DNA of 64,000 bases from Alkalicoccobacillus murimartini. GTDB lineage: Bacteria; Bacillota; Bacilli; Bacillales; Bacillaceae_D. The notes under the pieces were generated by a model. It made no database searches. It was not told the origin of the DNA and worked only from the letters and a program-made list of their open reading frames with translations. This document shows, piece by piece, positions 27,563-35,680 of the stretch. Where the stretch lies: contig NZ_JAUSUA010000001.1 in NCBI RefSeq assembly GCF_030813245.1, forward strand, positions 310,001-374,000. The letters are read 5' to 3'. The position numbers and the translations under genes are program-made. Numbering within the stretch: the first letter of the stretch is position 1; each line of letters begins with the position of its first letter.

Positions 27563-28207
27563 ATGGAGTGGCTTGACATAGCAAGTATAGGTTTTATTGT
27601 CATCTTTTTAGGTACGTTGTTTCTGTTTGGTGAGCTGTTAGTTAAAGCACGCGGCTTATTTGCTTTACTTGGGGTCGGAATGACTGCTATGTATTTTCTA
27701 CATCATTTAACAGGTGATACAGGATTTTGGGTAGTGATCCTATACTTGATCGGGATCGTTTTGATCATATTGGATGGGAAGCTATTTTCAGATGGAACGG
27801 TAGGATTAATTGGAGTCATTCTAATGGTTGTGGGATTAGCTATTCCAGCACCATCCCTTGTATATGGAATTTTAGTTGGTATGGCCTTTATCTTAGGTGG
27901 ATTAAGCTCATTGTTTTTCTTAAAAGTATTTACGCGTCGACAAATGTGGTCAAAACTTACTTTTAAAGATCGATTAACGAGTGAAAGAGGCTATAACTCG
28001 ATTAATATGGAATACAAAGAGCTTGTTGGCAAAAAAGGTAAGACACTGAACTCTCTAAGACCAACAGGTACGATTAATATTGAGGGGCAACCATATAGCG
28101 CTACAAGTGGTGGACAGTGGATTGAAGCCGAAGAAGAAATAGAAGTAACATCAGTGGATGGTACAAGAATATTAGTCGCACGAAGTAATCAAGAAAAAGA
28201 AGAGTAG
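27563..28207 (+). CDS. NfeD-like membrane protein
   Basis: A 214-residue protein with four or five transmembrane helices in the first 125 residues and a C-terminal OB-fold-like beta domain (ELVGKKGKTLNSLRPTGTINIEG, then WIEAEEEIEVTSVDGTRILV). This is the short NfeD architecture. These proteins usually partner flotillin-like (SPFH) proteins or proteases, but none is coded nearby. A GGGGGAG site precedes ATG 27563. Its stop codon lies inside the downstream terminator stem. Confidence 0.85.
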   Translation: MEWLDIASIGFIVIFLGTLFLFGELLVKARGLFALLGVGMTAMYFLHHLTGDTGFWVVILYLIGIVLIILDGKLFSDGTVGLIGVILMVVGLAIPAPSLVYGILVGMAFILGGLSSLFFLKVFTRRQMWSKLTFKDRLTSERGYNSINMEYKELVGKKGKTLNSLRPTGTINIEGQPYSATSGGQWIEAEEEIEVTSVDGTRILVARSNQEKEE

Positions 28208-28241
28208 AAAAACGCTATGCCGTTTTTCTACTCTTTTTTTT
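28201..28241. terminator. Bidirectional terminator shared by nfeD-like and DUF1189 genes
   Basis: Stem AGAGTAGAAAAACG / CGTTTTTCTACTCT with a 6-base loop and a T run. Both convergent genes end within it: the nfeD-like TAG is in the left arm and the DUF1189 stop is in the loop. Confidence 0.85.
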
Positions 28242-28988
28242 GCGTGGAAGTTTAAAAAGAAGATAGAGATACAAACTAGTTAGGGTAATAAAAAGAAAAA
28301 GAATGGGTAAATCATTTAAAAAAACGACAATCCAAGCATATAAAATAACCGGTAATGGCATCGTATGTGCAGCAATTTTCCATAGTTGGATGAAGTGAAT
28401 ACTTGAATTTTGACGGAAGAATAACGACGCCACCATGGCTAAAATACTCGTTCCTAAAAAAGCAGAACCGATCATAACGGAGATGATCATCAGACTCATT
28501 ATAATAAACAGAATTGGCAAAAATGATTGGATACTATCCAACTGTTCTAGTATCTCTATTTTGGATTTGCTTTCCTCTCCAAGTAAAGAATAAGTCACTC
28601 GTTGATCAAGATTATTAAAGTGAAGGGAGGCATATTCACCTTGCATAAGTAAGCCGTTTCCTGAAATAGCTTCTGTCGTTAATTGACTATTAGGATCAAG
28701 AATCAATTGAAAGGAATCATTCGTCTCTAGGTGATAAGGGATTGAGTCCATATCCGTTTGCAACTGTTGATTTTCAATTGAAAATTCTATTTCTTGATGA
28801 CTTAAGGCATTATTAACATGGTTAAATCCTGAAGAAATAGTAAAAGTTAAGTAGAGGCAGTATGGCAGTAAAGCAATGACAATTGTAAAACATATGTGAC
28901 CTATTACATGAATACTCGGACGAAATCGTGAAGCAAGAATAGCCTGTCTGTTGTATAGACATTTTAAAAAAAACGTAAAAAAACTCAT
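28215..28988 (-). CDS. yqgB: YqgB-like DUF1189 membrane protein
   Basis: A 257-residue protein with a hydrophobic segment near residues 30-50, an extracytoplasmic domain of about 110 residues (SSGFNHVNNALSHQEIEFSI and onward) and three C-terminal helices. This matches the DUF1189 layout and the N-terminal FFLKCLYNRQAILASRF is typical. It sits where B. subtilis has yqgB. ATG 28988 has AGGAGAG; the frame extends 30 codons upstream but without support. Function unknown. Confidence 0.8.
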   Translation of the reverse strand: MSFFTFFLKCLYNRQAILASRFRPSIHVIGHICFTIVIALLPYCLYLTFTISSGFNHVNNALSHQEIEFSIENQQLQTDMDSIPYHLETNDSFQLILDPNSQLTTEAISGNGLLMQGEYASLHFNNLDQRVTYSLLGEESKSKIEILEQLDSIQSFLPILFIIMSLMIISVMIGSAFLGTSILAMVASLFFRQNSSIHFIQLWKIAAHTMPLPVILYAWIVVFLNDLPILFLFITLTSLYLYLLFKLPRKKKSRKTA

Positions 28989-29211
28989 AAGGACTCTCCT
29001 AAATATCATTTTATTTTTAATGATAGCGGAAGCGTATACATACAGCAATAGCAAGAATAAATGTGAATTAAAGTTCATATGTGAAAAAGATAACGTACTT
29101 TCTTTTGTAAATAGTGGTTTACAAACAAATAATAAATGTTTAATAATAGATGCGTATGTGCGTGATAAATGTCGAACAAACGTATTTTTGTAGATGAAGG
29201 GATGAGATTGT

Positions 29212-30834
29212 GTGGATGTTCAATCGCTCGTATTTACGTTTCTTGGAGGCATAGGTATCTTTCTATTTGCTGTAAAGTTTATGGGAGATGGTCTTCAAAA
29301 AGCGGCAGGCGACCGTTTGCGGGATTTGTTAGATAAATTTACGACGAATCCTTTTATGGGAGTATTAACTGGTATATTAGTAACTGCACTTATTCAAAGT
29401 AGTACAGGGACAACGGTTTTAACAATCGGTCTAGTTAATGCAGGTTTTATGACTCTTAGGCAAGCCATTGGTGTCATCATGGGTGCCAATATTGGAACAA
29501 CAACTACAGCCTTTATCATTAGTATTAATGTTTCTGAATACGCCTTGCCAATAATAGCACTAGGCGCTTTTATGCTGTTTTTCTTCAAAGCTCCAAAGAT
29601 CCAAAATATTGGACAAGTTGTGTTCGGAATAGGGTCCCTATTTTATGGTTTAAAACTAATGGGACAAGGTCTTGCTCCATTACGTGATTTGCCTGCCTTT
29701 GCAGAATGGACGGTTACCCTCAGCGATAATCCACTTTTAGGTGTTCTAGTCGGTACAGTCATGACTGTGGTGATTCAAAGTTCTACAGCTGCCATTGGAA
29801 TTATTCAGCAGCTTTATGCACAAGGAGCTATTGATCTTTCAGCAGCACTTCCTGTTTTGTTTGGTGATAATATTGGAACTACAATTACGGCTGTTATTGC
29901 TGCAATAGGAGCAACCGTAGCTGCTAGAAGAACAGCTCTTACACATGTTATTTTTAACTTAGTAGGTACAGCAATTGTCTTAATATTTTTAAGGTATTTC
30001 CAGCGATTGGTTGAATATCTCGCGGAAACCTTTAACTTGAATCCGATGATGCAAATCGCAACCGCACACGGAGTATTTAATGTTGCGAACGTTATTATGC
30101 TTTTCCCATTCATTGGTGTGTTGGCTTGGATTGTGACAAAGCTAATTCCTGGTGAAGACGCGATTGTTGAATTTAAGTCAAAGCATTTAGATACTCGATT
30201 TATTGGCAGCTCACCTTCCATTGCGCTTGGACAAGCACAACAAGAAGTGCTGCGTATGGCTGAATATTCTTATGAAGGACTTGAGAATGCAGCTCAATAT
30301 CTAGTATCTGGAGATAAAAAACAAGCCGAAAAAACGGTTCAGTACGAGCAAGCGATTAATAATCTTGATCGTGAAATTACGGAATACTTGATTCAAGTTT
30401 CGTCACAATCATTATCTGATCAAGATTCTAAGAAACACTCAACCCTTTTGGATTCCATTCGTGATATCGAACGAATTGGTGACCACATGGAGAACATTGT
30501 TGAATTAAAGGATTACCAAAAATCTAATAAAGTCACGATGTCAGAAACAGCAATCTCCGACTTAAATGAAATGTTTGACCTAACAAAAGATACGTTAAAA
30601 GCAGCAATCTCAGCCCTTGAACATCATGATGTAGAGAAAGCAAAGGGTGTATTAGAAAAAGAAGAATTAATTGATAAGATGGAACGTCGCCTAAGAAAGC
30701 AGCACATCACACGTATGAATGATGGCAGCTGCACAGGTGGATCTGGAATTGTATTCGTTGATATCGTAAGTAACCTTGAGCGAATCGGTGATCACAGTGT
30801 GAACATTGCTGAAGCCGTAATTGGGGAATACTAA
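29212..30834 (+). CDS. nptA: Na/phosphate symporter with PhoU-like domain
   Basis: A 540-residue NptA/YjbB-type Na+:phosphate cotransporter. Two inverted Na/Pi-cotransporter repeats carry the QSST motifs (LIQSSTGTTVLTIGL and VIQSSTAAIGIIQQL) and the GxNIGTT elements. From about residue 345 a helical PhoU-like cytosolic domain follows (DIERIGDHMENIVE and NLERIGDHSVNIAEAV, the duplicated PhoU signature). It begins with GTG after GAAGGGATGA. No pst genes, which follow pbpA in B. subtilis, are seen nearby, so this gene may carry phosphate uptake at this locus. Confidence 0.92.
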   Translation: MDVQSLVFTFLGGIGIFLFAVKFMGDGLQKAAGDRLRDLLDKFTTNPFMGVLTGILVTALIQSSTGTTVLTIGLVNAGFMTLRQAIGVIMGANIGTTTTAFIISINVSEYALPIIALGAFMLFFFKAPKIQNIGQVVFGIGSLFYGLKLMGQGLAPLRDLPAFAEWTVTLSDNPLLGVLVGTVMTVVIQSSTAAIGIIQQLYAQGAIDLSAALPVLFGDNIGTTITAVIAAIGATVAARRTALTHVIFNLVGTAIVLIFLRYFQRLVEYLAETFNLNPMMQIATAHGVFNVANVIMLFPFIGVLAWIVTKLIPGEDAIVEFKSKHLDTRFIGSSPSIALGQAQQEVLRMAEYSYEGLENAAQYLVSGDKKQAEKTVQYEQAINNLDREITEYLIQVSSQSLSDQDSKKHSTLLDSIRDIERIGDHMENIVELKDYQKSNKVTMSETAISDLNEMFDLTKDTLKAAISALEHHDVEKAKGVLEKEELIDKMERRLRKQHITRMNDGSCTGGSGIVFVDIVSNLERIGDHSVNIAEAVIGEY

Positions 30835-30844
30835 TTAATCGATT

Positions 30845-30882
30845 GCTGGGATGAGGGGAGACCTCATTCCAGCTCTCTTTTA
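30845..30882 (+). terminator. Terminator after nptA
   Basis: Stem GCTGGGATGAGG / CCTCATTCCAGC with a short loop, followed by a pyrimidine tail TCTCTTTT. Confidence 0.75.
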
Positions 30883-30968
30883 TACCAAATAAACTTGTCT
30901 CACTCATGTGCATATGGTAAAGTATTCATGCAGCAGAGAAATTAATAAAAAAAGATTTTAAAAACCTA

Positions 30969-30997
30969 TTGCACAATTTTTAACCACATGGTATTAT
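30969..30997 (+). promoter_or_regulatory. Promoter of tRNA operon
   Basis: TTGCAC (30969-30974) and TATTAT (30992-30997) are 17 bp apart, with an A/T-rich stretch upstream that could act as an UP element. The predicted start near 31004 lies 20 bp before the first tRNA. Confidence 0.65.
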
Positions 30998-31023
30998 AGT
31001 TCTTGTCTTGATAAACACATTGT

Positions 31024-31098
31024 TCCACAGTAGCTCAGTGGTAGAGCAATCGGCTGTTAACCGATCGGTCGTAGGTTCGAGTCCTACCTGTGGAGCCA
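31024..31098 (+). tRNA. tRNA-Asn (GTT)
   Basis: A complete cloverleaf: acceptor TCCACAG/CTGTGGA, anticodon GTT in CTGTTAACC, T-loop GGTTCGAGTCC, discriminator G and encoded CCA. Confidence 0.97.
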
Positions 31099-31103
31099 AA
31101 TAT

Positions 31104-31180
31104 GGCGGTGTAGCTCAGCTGGCTAGAGCGTACGGTTCATACCCGTGAGGTCGGGGGTTCGATCCCCTCCGCCGCTACCA
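31104..31180 (+). tRNA. tRNA-Met (CAT), elongator
   Basis: Acceptor GGCGGTG/CGCCGCT (with G-U pairs), anticodon loop TTCATAC, encoded CCA. It lacks the GGG/CCC anticodon stem of initiator tRNA and follows the Bacillus elongator Met sequence. Confidence 0.93.
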
Positions 31181-31207
31181 TATATACATAGTTTGGATGA
31201 ATGACAT

Positions 31208-31284
31208 GGCGGTTGTGGCGAAGTGGTTAACGCACCGGATTGTGATTCCGGCATTCGTGGGTTCAATTCCCATCAGCCGCCCCA
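31208..31284 (+). tRNA. tRNA-His (GTG)
   Basis: Acceptor GCGGTTG/CAGCCGC with the extra G at -1 (31208) opposite C73, the histidine identity pair. Anticodon GTG in ATTGTGATT. CCA is encoded. Confidence 0.96.
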
Positions 31285-31288
31285 TTTT

Positions 31289-31362
31289 GGACCCTTAGCT
31301 CAGTTGGTTAGAGCACTCGGCTCATAACCGATCGGTCGTAGGTTCGAGTCCTACAGGGTCCA
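31289..31362 (+). tRNA. tRNA-Ile2 (CAT, lysidine type)
   Basis: Acceptor GGACCCT/AGGGTCC, anticodon CAT in CTCATAA, T-loop GGTTCGAGTCC, discriminator A. The body matches Bacillus tRNA-Ile2, whose C34 is changed to lysidine by TilS so that it reads ATA, rather than either tRNA-Met. CCA is not encoded (CTC follows). Confidence 0.88.
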
Positions 31363-31393
31363 CTCTTACTGAGCTAATCGCTCATCATACTTT

Positions 31394-31483
31394 GGAGGAA
31401 TACCCAAGTCTGGCTGAAGGGATCGGTCTTGAAAACCGACAGGCGGGTCAAACCGCGCGGGGGTTCGAATCCCTCTTCCTCCT
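31394..31483 (+). tRNA. tRNA-Ser (TGA) with T at position 73
   Basis: Acceptor GGAGGAA/TTCCTCC, anticodon TGA in CTTGAAAA, a long variable arm (GGCGGGTCAAACCGCGCG) and T-loop GGTTCGAATCC are intact. The 3' end reads TTCCTCC-T-TCC: the usual G discriminator and the CCA are both missing. CCA could be added by the CCA enzyme, but U73 is unusual for tRNA-Ser. Confidence 0.92.
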
Positions 31484-31491
31484 TCCGAATG

Positions 31492-31528
31492 AAAAAAACC
31501 TGAACGCATTGTGCGTTCAGGTTTTTTT
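31492..31528 (+). terminator. Terminator of tRNA operon
   Basis: A perfect stem AAACCTGAACGCA / TGCGTTCAGGTTT with a very short loop, flanked by A and T runs, 9 bp after tRNA-Ser. Confidence 0.9.
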
Positions 31529-31554
31529 GTGTTTTTTGGGAGGGGTGGTGTGGA

Positions 31555-32047
31555 GGAGGGGCTTGCGTGCGGGGAGAGGCTCTCGCGTGAAGAGAAGGAG
31601 GTCTTGCATGTAGGTAGAGGATCTTGCGTGTAGAGAAGGAGGTCTTGCATGTAGGTAGAAGCTCTCGCATTTAGCGAAGGGGATCTTGCATGTAGGTAGA
31701 GGCTCTCGCATGTAGAGAAGAAGATCTTGCATGTCGAAAGAGGCTCTTGCATGATGAGAAGGAGATCTTGTATGTAGGTAGAGGCTCTCGCATGTAGAGA
31801 AGAAGATCTTGCATGTCGAAAGAGGCTCTTGCGTGTAGAGAAGGAGATCTTACATGTCGAAAGAAGCTCTCGCATGTAGAGAAGGAGGTCTTGCATGTAG
31901 GTAGAGGATCTTGCGTGTAGAGAAGGAGGTCTTGCATGTAGGTAGAAGCTCTCGCATGTAGAAAAGGAGGTCTTGCATGTAGGTAGAAGCTCTCGCATGT
32001 AGAAAAGGAGGTCTTGCATGTCGAAAGAGGCTCTCCCATGTATAAAT
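31555..32047. repeat. Tandem array of twelve 41-bp repeats
   Basis: Twelve head-to-tail units start at 31555, 31596, 31637, 31678, 31719, 31760, 31801, 31842, 31884, 31925, 31966 and 32007; one unit (31842) is 42 bp. Each unit is itself two diverged half-units of 20 and 21 bp sharing the core CTTGCATGTAG. Units vary by substitutions (AGGT/CGAA, ATC/CTC), with higher-order patterns. As 41 is not divisible by three, the minus strand is open in several frames and gives long Thr/Leu/Ser/His-rich frames that I consider artefacts. The array fills the gap between the tRNA terminator and the NERD gene. Confidence 0.93.
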
Positions 32048-32175
32048 GGCGATTCCGTAGGATTTAACTTAATCTCTCACTTTTACTCCTTCAGCCAAAG
32101 AAGTTTTTGCAGGTTAATCAGGTATTATGGCGAATAGGGTTAGGGATTTATTCTAAAAGAAGGAGGTTTACTCGT

Positions 32176-33153
32176 TTGATTGTAAAAAAGCGGACTGTAC
32201 CGATACGGCTTTTGCAACTTAGGGCTTTAAAAAGACGGTTAGCAAAAACTCACCCTGTTTATCCTAAGATAGCAGAAGAGCTTTCTCTAAGAGAGGCGGG
32301 ATATAGGGGAGAGCAGAGTTTAGACTATCATCTTAATTTTCTAAGCGAAAAAGACTTTTTTATTCTAAATGATGTTCACTTGATATCAAAAAAAGGCTAT
32401 GGGTTTCAAATGGATACTATTGTTTTATGTGCTCAGTTCATTGCAATCCTAGAGATAAAAAATATTGCAGGAAACATTCGTTTTAATGATGCTACAAAAC
32501 AGATGGTACGAACGTTTAAAGAAGATAAGCAAGTGCTGCCAAACCCAATCATCCAACTCAGAAGACAGCGGATCCAATTAACGGATTGGCTTCTTGAACG
32601 GAATTATCCTCTAAAACCAGTTGTTGAGCTCATTGTCCTCACACATCCTTCAGTAATTATTGAGTCCGACCACCTAAATAATCAAACAATAAATCGATTC
32701 ATTATTTCAGATCACCTACCTGAAAAGTTAGAACAACTTCAAAGGAGATATTCTACCGAGAAGCTAACACAAAAAGATTTAAGAAAAATGGCCTCCTTGC
32801 TGAACAGCGAGCACTATAAAGAAAAACCACCCTCTCTTCAATCTTACCAATTACATTTTCACGATCTGCAAAAAGGTATTCGGTGCCCTGAATGTCACCA
32901 GTACATGATGGAGCGAGTAGTCGCCAAATGGCAGTGTAAAAGATGCCGTACTTATTCAAAATACGCTCATTATGAAGCAATTGAGGACTATTCTCTATTA
33001 ATAAAATCTACAATTACGAATCAAGAATTAAGGTCATTCCTAAAAATAACCTCATCCACGGTTTCTCATCTTCTGCTTACTCAAATGAAATTGCCGCGTA
33101 CCAAAAAAAATAAATATACCTTCTACACTTTAAATATTCCCATCTCACCATAA
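32176..33153 (+). CDS. NERD-domain protein with C-terminal zinc ribbon
   Basis: A 325-residue protein. An N-terminal helical segment (MIVKKRTVPIRLLQLRALKRRL) leads to the nuclease-related NERD domain: AGYRGEQSLDYHL, FILNDVHL, FQMDTIVL, AILEIKN, which carries the D-x-(E/Q)-x-K-like nuclease residues. A middle helical region is followed by a zinc ribbon (C-x2-C in IRCPECHQY, C-x2-C in WQCKRCRTY) and a winged-helix-like tail. TTG 32176 is preceded by AAGGAGG and gives the family N-terminus; an upstream TTG at 32107 lacks a site. Function unknown, probably nucleic-acid related. Confidence 0.85.
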   Translation: MIVKKRTVPIRLLQLRALKRRLAKTHPVYPKIAEELSLREAGYRGEQSLDYHLNFLSEKDFFILNDVHLISKKGYGFQMDTIVLCAQFIAILEIKNIAGNIRFNDATKQMVRTFKEDKQVLPNPIIQLRRQRIQLTDWLLERNYPLKPVVELIVLTHPSVIIESDHLNNQTINRFIISDHLPEKLEQLQRRYSTEKLTQKDLRKMASLLNSEHYKEKPPSLQSYQLHFHDLQKGIRCPECHQYMMERVVAKWQCKRCRTYSKYAHYEAIEDYSLLIKSTITNQELRSFLKITSSTVSHLLLTQMKLPRTKKNKYTFYTLNIPISP

Positions 33154-33342
33154 TGTTAGGATTACATGTTTAACCTCACCCACCTCGTGGAAACCATAAA
33201 ATAAGACGTGATAGTGTAAAGTCGTTTTATTTGCATATCACGGTTTATTTTGGTAACTTAAATAGGCAGACTTATGAAACGTTTTTGTTTCAAAAGTTCG
33301 GCAACAAAAAATGGAAACTCATTCAAGGAGGAGAATATTAAC

Positions 33343-33951
33343 ATGGCATACGAACTACCACAATTACCTTATGCAGCAAATGCACTTGAACCTCACATCG
33401 ATGAGCAGACAATGAACATTCACCACGACAAGCATCATAATACTTATGTAACAAAACTTAATGCAGCTCTTGAGGGTCATTCTGATCTTTCAAGTAAGTC
33501 TGTAGACGAGCTAATCAGTAATATTGATGCTCTACCTGAATCTGTACGTACAGCAGTACGTAATAATGGTGGCGGACATGCTAACCATACGTTCTTCTGG
33601 GAGCTTTTAACTCCAGGCGGAAGCAGCGCTCCAACTGGTGAGCTTGCAGATGCGATTACTAAAGACTTCGGAAGCTTCGATGCTTTCAAAGAAGAATTTG
33701 CAGCAGCAGCAGCTAACCGTTTTGGATCTGGCTGGGCATGGCTAATTGTTGATGGTGGCAAGCTTGCTATCACTAGCACACCTAACCAAGATACTCCTGT
33801 AATGGAAGGCAAATCACCTGTAGTTGGTTTGGATGTTTGGGAGCACGCTTACTATCTTAACTACCAAAACCGTCGTCCTGACTACATCAACGCTTTCTGG
33901 AATGTAGTAAACTGGGATGTTGCAGCAAAGAATTACGCAGCAGCAAAATAA
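33343..33951 (+). CDS. sodA: Superoxide dismutase (Mn)
   Basis: Cytosolic Mn-type superoxide dismutase of 202 residues. Metal ligands are in [19 protein letters not shown] and [15 protein letters not shown], and the GGGHANH segment is present. ATG 33343 follows AAGGAGG; the frame opens 69 bases earlier without support. Codon use is biased to high-expression codons. It lies at the B. subtilis sodA position before yqgE. Confidence 0.97.
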   Translation: MAYELPQLPYAANALEPHIDEQTMNIHHDKHHNTYVTKLNAALEGHSDLSSKSVDELISNIDALPESVRTAVRNNGGGHANHTFFWELLTPGGSSAPTGELADAITKDFGSFDAFKEEFAAAAANRFGSGWAWLIVDGGKLAITSTPNQDTPVMEGKSPVVGLDVWEHAYYLNYQNRRPDYINAFWNVVNWDVAAKNYAAAK

Positions 33952-33963
33952 ATAGGTACAGTC

Positions 33964-33998
33964 AAACCGTCATACATCATGTATGGCGGTTTTTTTGA
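33964..33998 (+). terminator. Terminator after sodA
   Basis: Stem AAACCGTCATACAT / ATGTATGGCGGTTT with a 2-4 base loop and a run of T. Confidence 0.9.
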
Positions 33999-34062
33999 TG
34001 TCTGAAAGTACCTGCATAACCCTTCAAGAGAGTGACACACTACTCACGAAGGGGGTGAGTTC

Positions 34063-35355
34063 ATGCATAGAAAAACCCTGGATCGTGTATTGGGTAACAT
34101 TGATATTACTAAGGATCTGGTTATGCTTTTGGTCATCGGTGGATTATATGCGCTAAGCATTGCTCTGTCTAATACGTTTGTAAATGTTTATTTGTGGAAA
34201 CAATCGGGCGAGTTCATGGACTTAGCTCTTTATAACTTAGCGGCGGTCATTTGCCAGCCTATTGCTTTTCTTTTAGCTGGAAGATTATCAAAAAAAATTG
34301 ACCGTGTCTTTGTACTACGCATAGGCGTGGCGATATTATCACTGTTTTATTTTTCAGTATTATTTATTGGTGGAGGGTCTGTCTTTAAGATTTTGATATT
34401 AGGCGCTTTAGTTGGGTTGGGGCTTGGGTTTTATTGGCTCGCATTTAATGTGCTGACTTTTGAGGTAACAGAGCCGGATACCCGTGATTTCTTTAATGGA
34501 TTTCTAGGGCTGTTAACATCTTTTGCTGGCATGATAGGACCTCTTGCAGCGGGTATCATCATTACAGGCATGGAAAAATCTACAGGGTACACCGTCATTT
34601 TTAGTGTATCCCTTGTCATTTTTGTCGTTGCCGTGTTTTTGAGCATGACTCTAAAAAAACGAAATGCAAAAGGCCGATTTCTCATTAGACGAATTTTAGA
34701 GGAAAAAAAGCAGAATCGCGCATGGAGTCGAATTTTAAATGCTCACTTCTTTCAAGGTTTACGTGAAGGGACTTTTGTCTTTGTCATTGTTGTATGGGTT
34801 TATACTGTCACAAACAGTGAGCTAGCGCTTGGAACATATGGATTAGTTACGTCTGCAACTCAACTTATTATTTATTATGCAGCTGGAAGGTTAATCAAAA
34901 CAAAGTTACGAAAAAAGGCCATTTTAGTTGGAGGGCTTATCCTTTATGGAGCAATCTTCCTGCTTGTATTTAACCTCACATTTCCAAAATTAATTCTATA
35001 CGGAATTCTTATCTCAATCGCATACCCTATGCTACTAGTTCCCTACATCTCACTAACCTACGATGTAATCGGTAAGGCGTGGAATGCTGGTGAGATGCGT
35101 GTTGAATATATGGTCGTTCGTGAGTTGTATTTAAACAGTGGAAGAATTGTTTCCGTCCTTTCTTTTATACTCGCCATTCAATTCTTTACTGAAGCCTACT
35201 CGATTCCTGTCTTGCTTTTAATCCTTGGAGCTGGACATGCATGTATCTATTGGTGTGTACGTCCCATTCAATTTAATGTTTCTAAAGCTTCAACTAGTTC
35301 TGGTGTTGAGGCACAGGCAAAAGAAGAAGGAGGAACGGGTGGTTCCAATGCATAA
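34063..35355 (+). CDS. yqgE: YqgE-like MFS transporter
   Basis: A 430-residue major facilitator with about eleven or twelve hydrophobic segments; the N-terminus (DLVMLLVIGGLYALSIALSNTFVNVYLWKQSGE) matches the YqgE type placed between sodA and pbpA in B. subtilis. The loop LAGRLSKKIDRVFVLRIG is the cytosolic 2-3 loop. The substrate is unknown. The start follows GAAGGGGGTGAG. Confidence 0.85.
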   Translation: MHRKTLDRVLGNIDITKDLVMLLVIGGLYALSIALSNTFVNVYLWKQSGEFMDLALYNLAAVICQPIAFLLAGRLSKKIDRVFVLRIGVAILSLFYFSVLFIGGGSVFKILILGALVGLGLGFYWLAFNVLTFEVTEPDTRDFFNGFLGLLTSFAGMIGPLAAGIIITGMEKSTGYTVIFSVSLVIFVVAVFLSMTLKKRNAKGRFLIRRILEEKKQNRAWSRILNAHFFQGLREGTFVFVIVVWVYTVTNSELALGTYGLVTSATQLIIYYAAGRLIKTKLRKKAILVGGLILYGAIFLLVFNLTFPKLILYGILISIAYPMLLVPYISLTYDVIGKAWNAGEMRVEYMVVRELYLNSGRIVSVLSFILAIQFFTEAYSIPVLLLILGAGHACIYWCVRPIQFNVSKASTSSGVEAQAKEEGGTGGSNA

Positions 35356-35370
35356 AAGATTTCCATCCCT

Positions 35371-35398
35371 TTGACAGCGCCGTTCTATATGCTATAAT
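35371..35398 (+). promoter_or_regulatory. Promoter of 6S-like RNA
   Basis: Perfect TTGACA (35371-35376) and TATAAT (35393-35398) hexamers with a 16-bp spacer. No open frame follows for 270 bp, so it drives the structured RNA downstream. Confidence 0.8.
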
Positions 35399-35404
35399 TT
35401 ATCT

Positions 35405-35585
35405 ATTCACCTGCCATGTCCGTGAGCTTCATTTTTGTTTTGAACCTTAATCAAGAAAAGGGAGCCTTATATTGATCTTTAGACAGTATGCCGCTTCGTG
35501 CGGACACTGAAAAAAGCTCTGCGGGCACCCACCTGCGAGTAGTAGGTTCTTGAACGATGGGAGTAACGGCATACGCGGGGAATTA
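35405..35585 (+). ncRNA. ssrS: Probable 6S RNA
   Basis: The sequence folds as one long interrupted hairpin. The closing stem is CCTGC-ATG-CCGT (35410-35423) with ACGG-CAT-GCGGG (35566-35579). An inner stem GAACCT/AGGTTC (35442-35447 with 35544-35549) is followed by an open central region, then GGAGC/GCTCT and an apical CAGT...CCGC-TTCG-(T)GCGG...ACTG stem-loop. A long duplex with a large central bubble, mimicking an open promoter, is the 6S design that sequesters SigA holoenzyme. The 5' CCTGCC...TTTTGAACC pattern also recalls Bacillus 6S. I could not run a covariance search. Confidence 0.7.
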
Positions 35586-35680
35586 ATTTTAAATAGAATT
35601 GTGACAAAGTAGTGAATCCAGACACCCTTGTTGAGGTGTCTATTGGTATGTATACATATAGAGATAAGGGAGCGGAAAAT

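Noticed and set aside
28951-29193. Plus-strand 80-codon frame upstream of nptA.
   Set aside because: It overlaps the start of the DUF1189 gene antisense, has no ribosome site and a low-complexity product.
31289-31362. Initiator or second elongator tRNA-Met (CAT).
   Set aside because: The sequence body and discriminator match Bacillus tRNA-Ile2, and the anticodon stem lacks the three G-C pairs of initiator tRNA.
31366-32039. Long minus-strand reading frames rich in Thr, Leu, Ser and His (up to 217 residues).
   Set aside because: They run through the 41-bp tandem repeats in several frames at once and also across tRNA-Ser and the terminator. The period is not a multiple of three and no ribosome site or known domain is seen.
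31555-32047. Possible CRISPR array.
   Set aside because: Units are joined head to tail without unique spacers, each unit has an internal half-repeat, and no cas genes are near.
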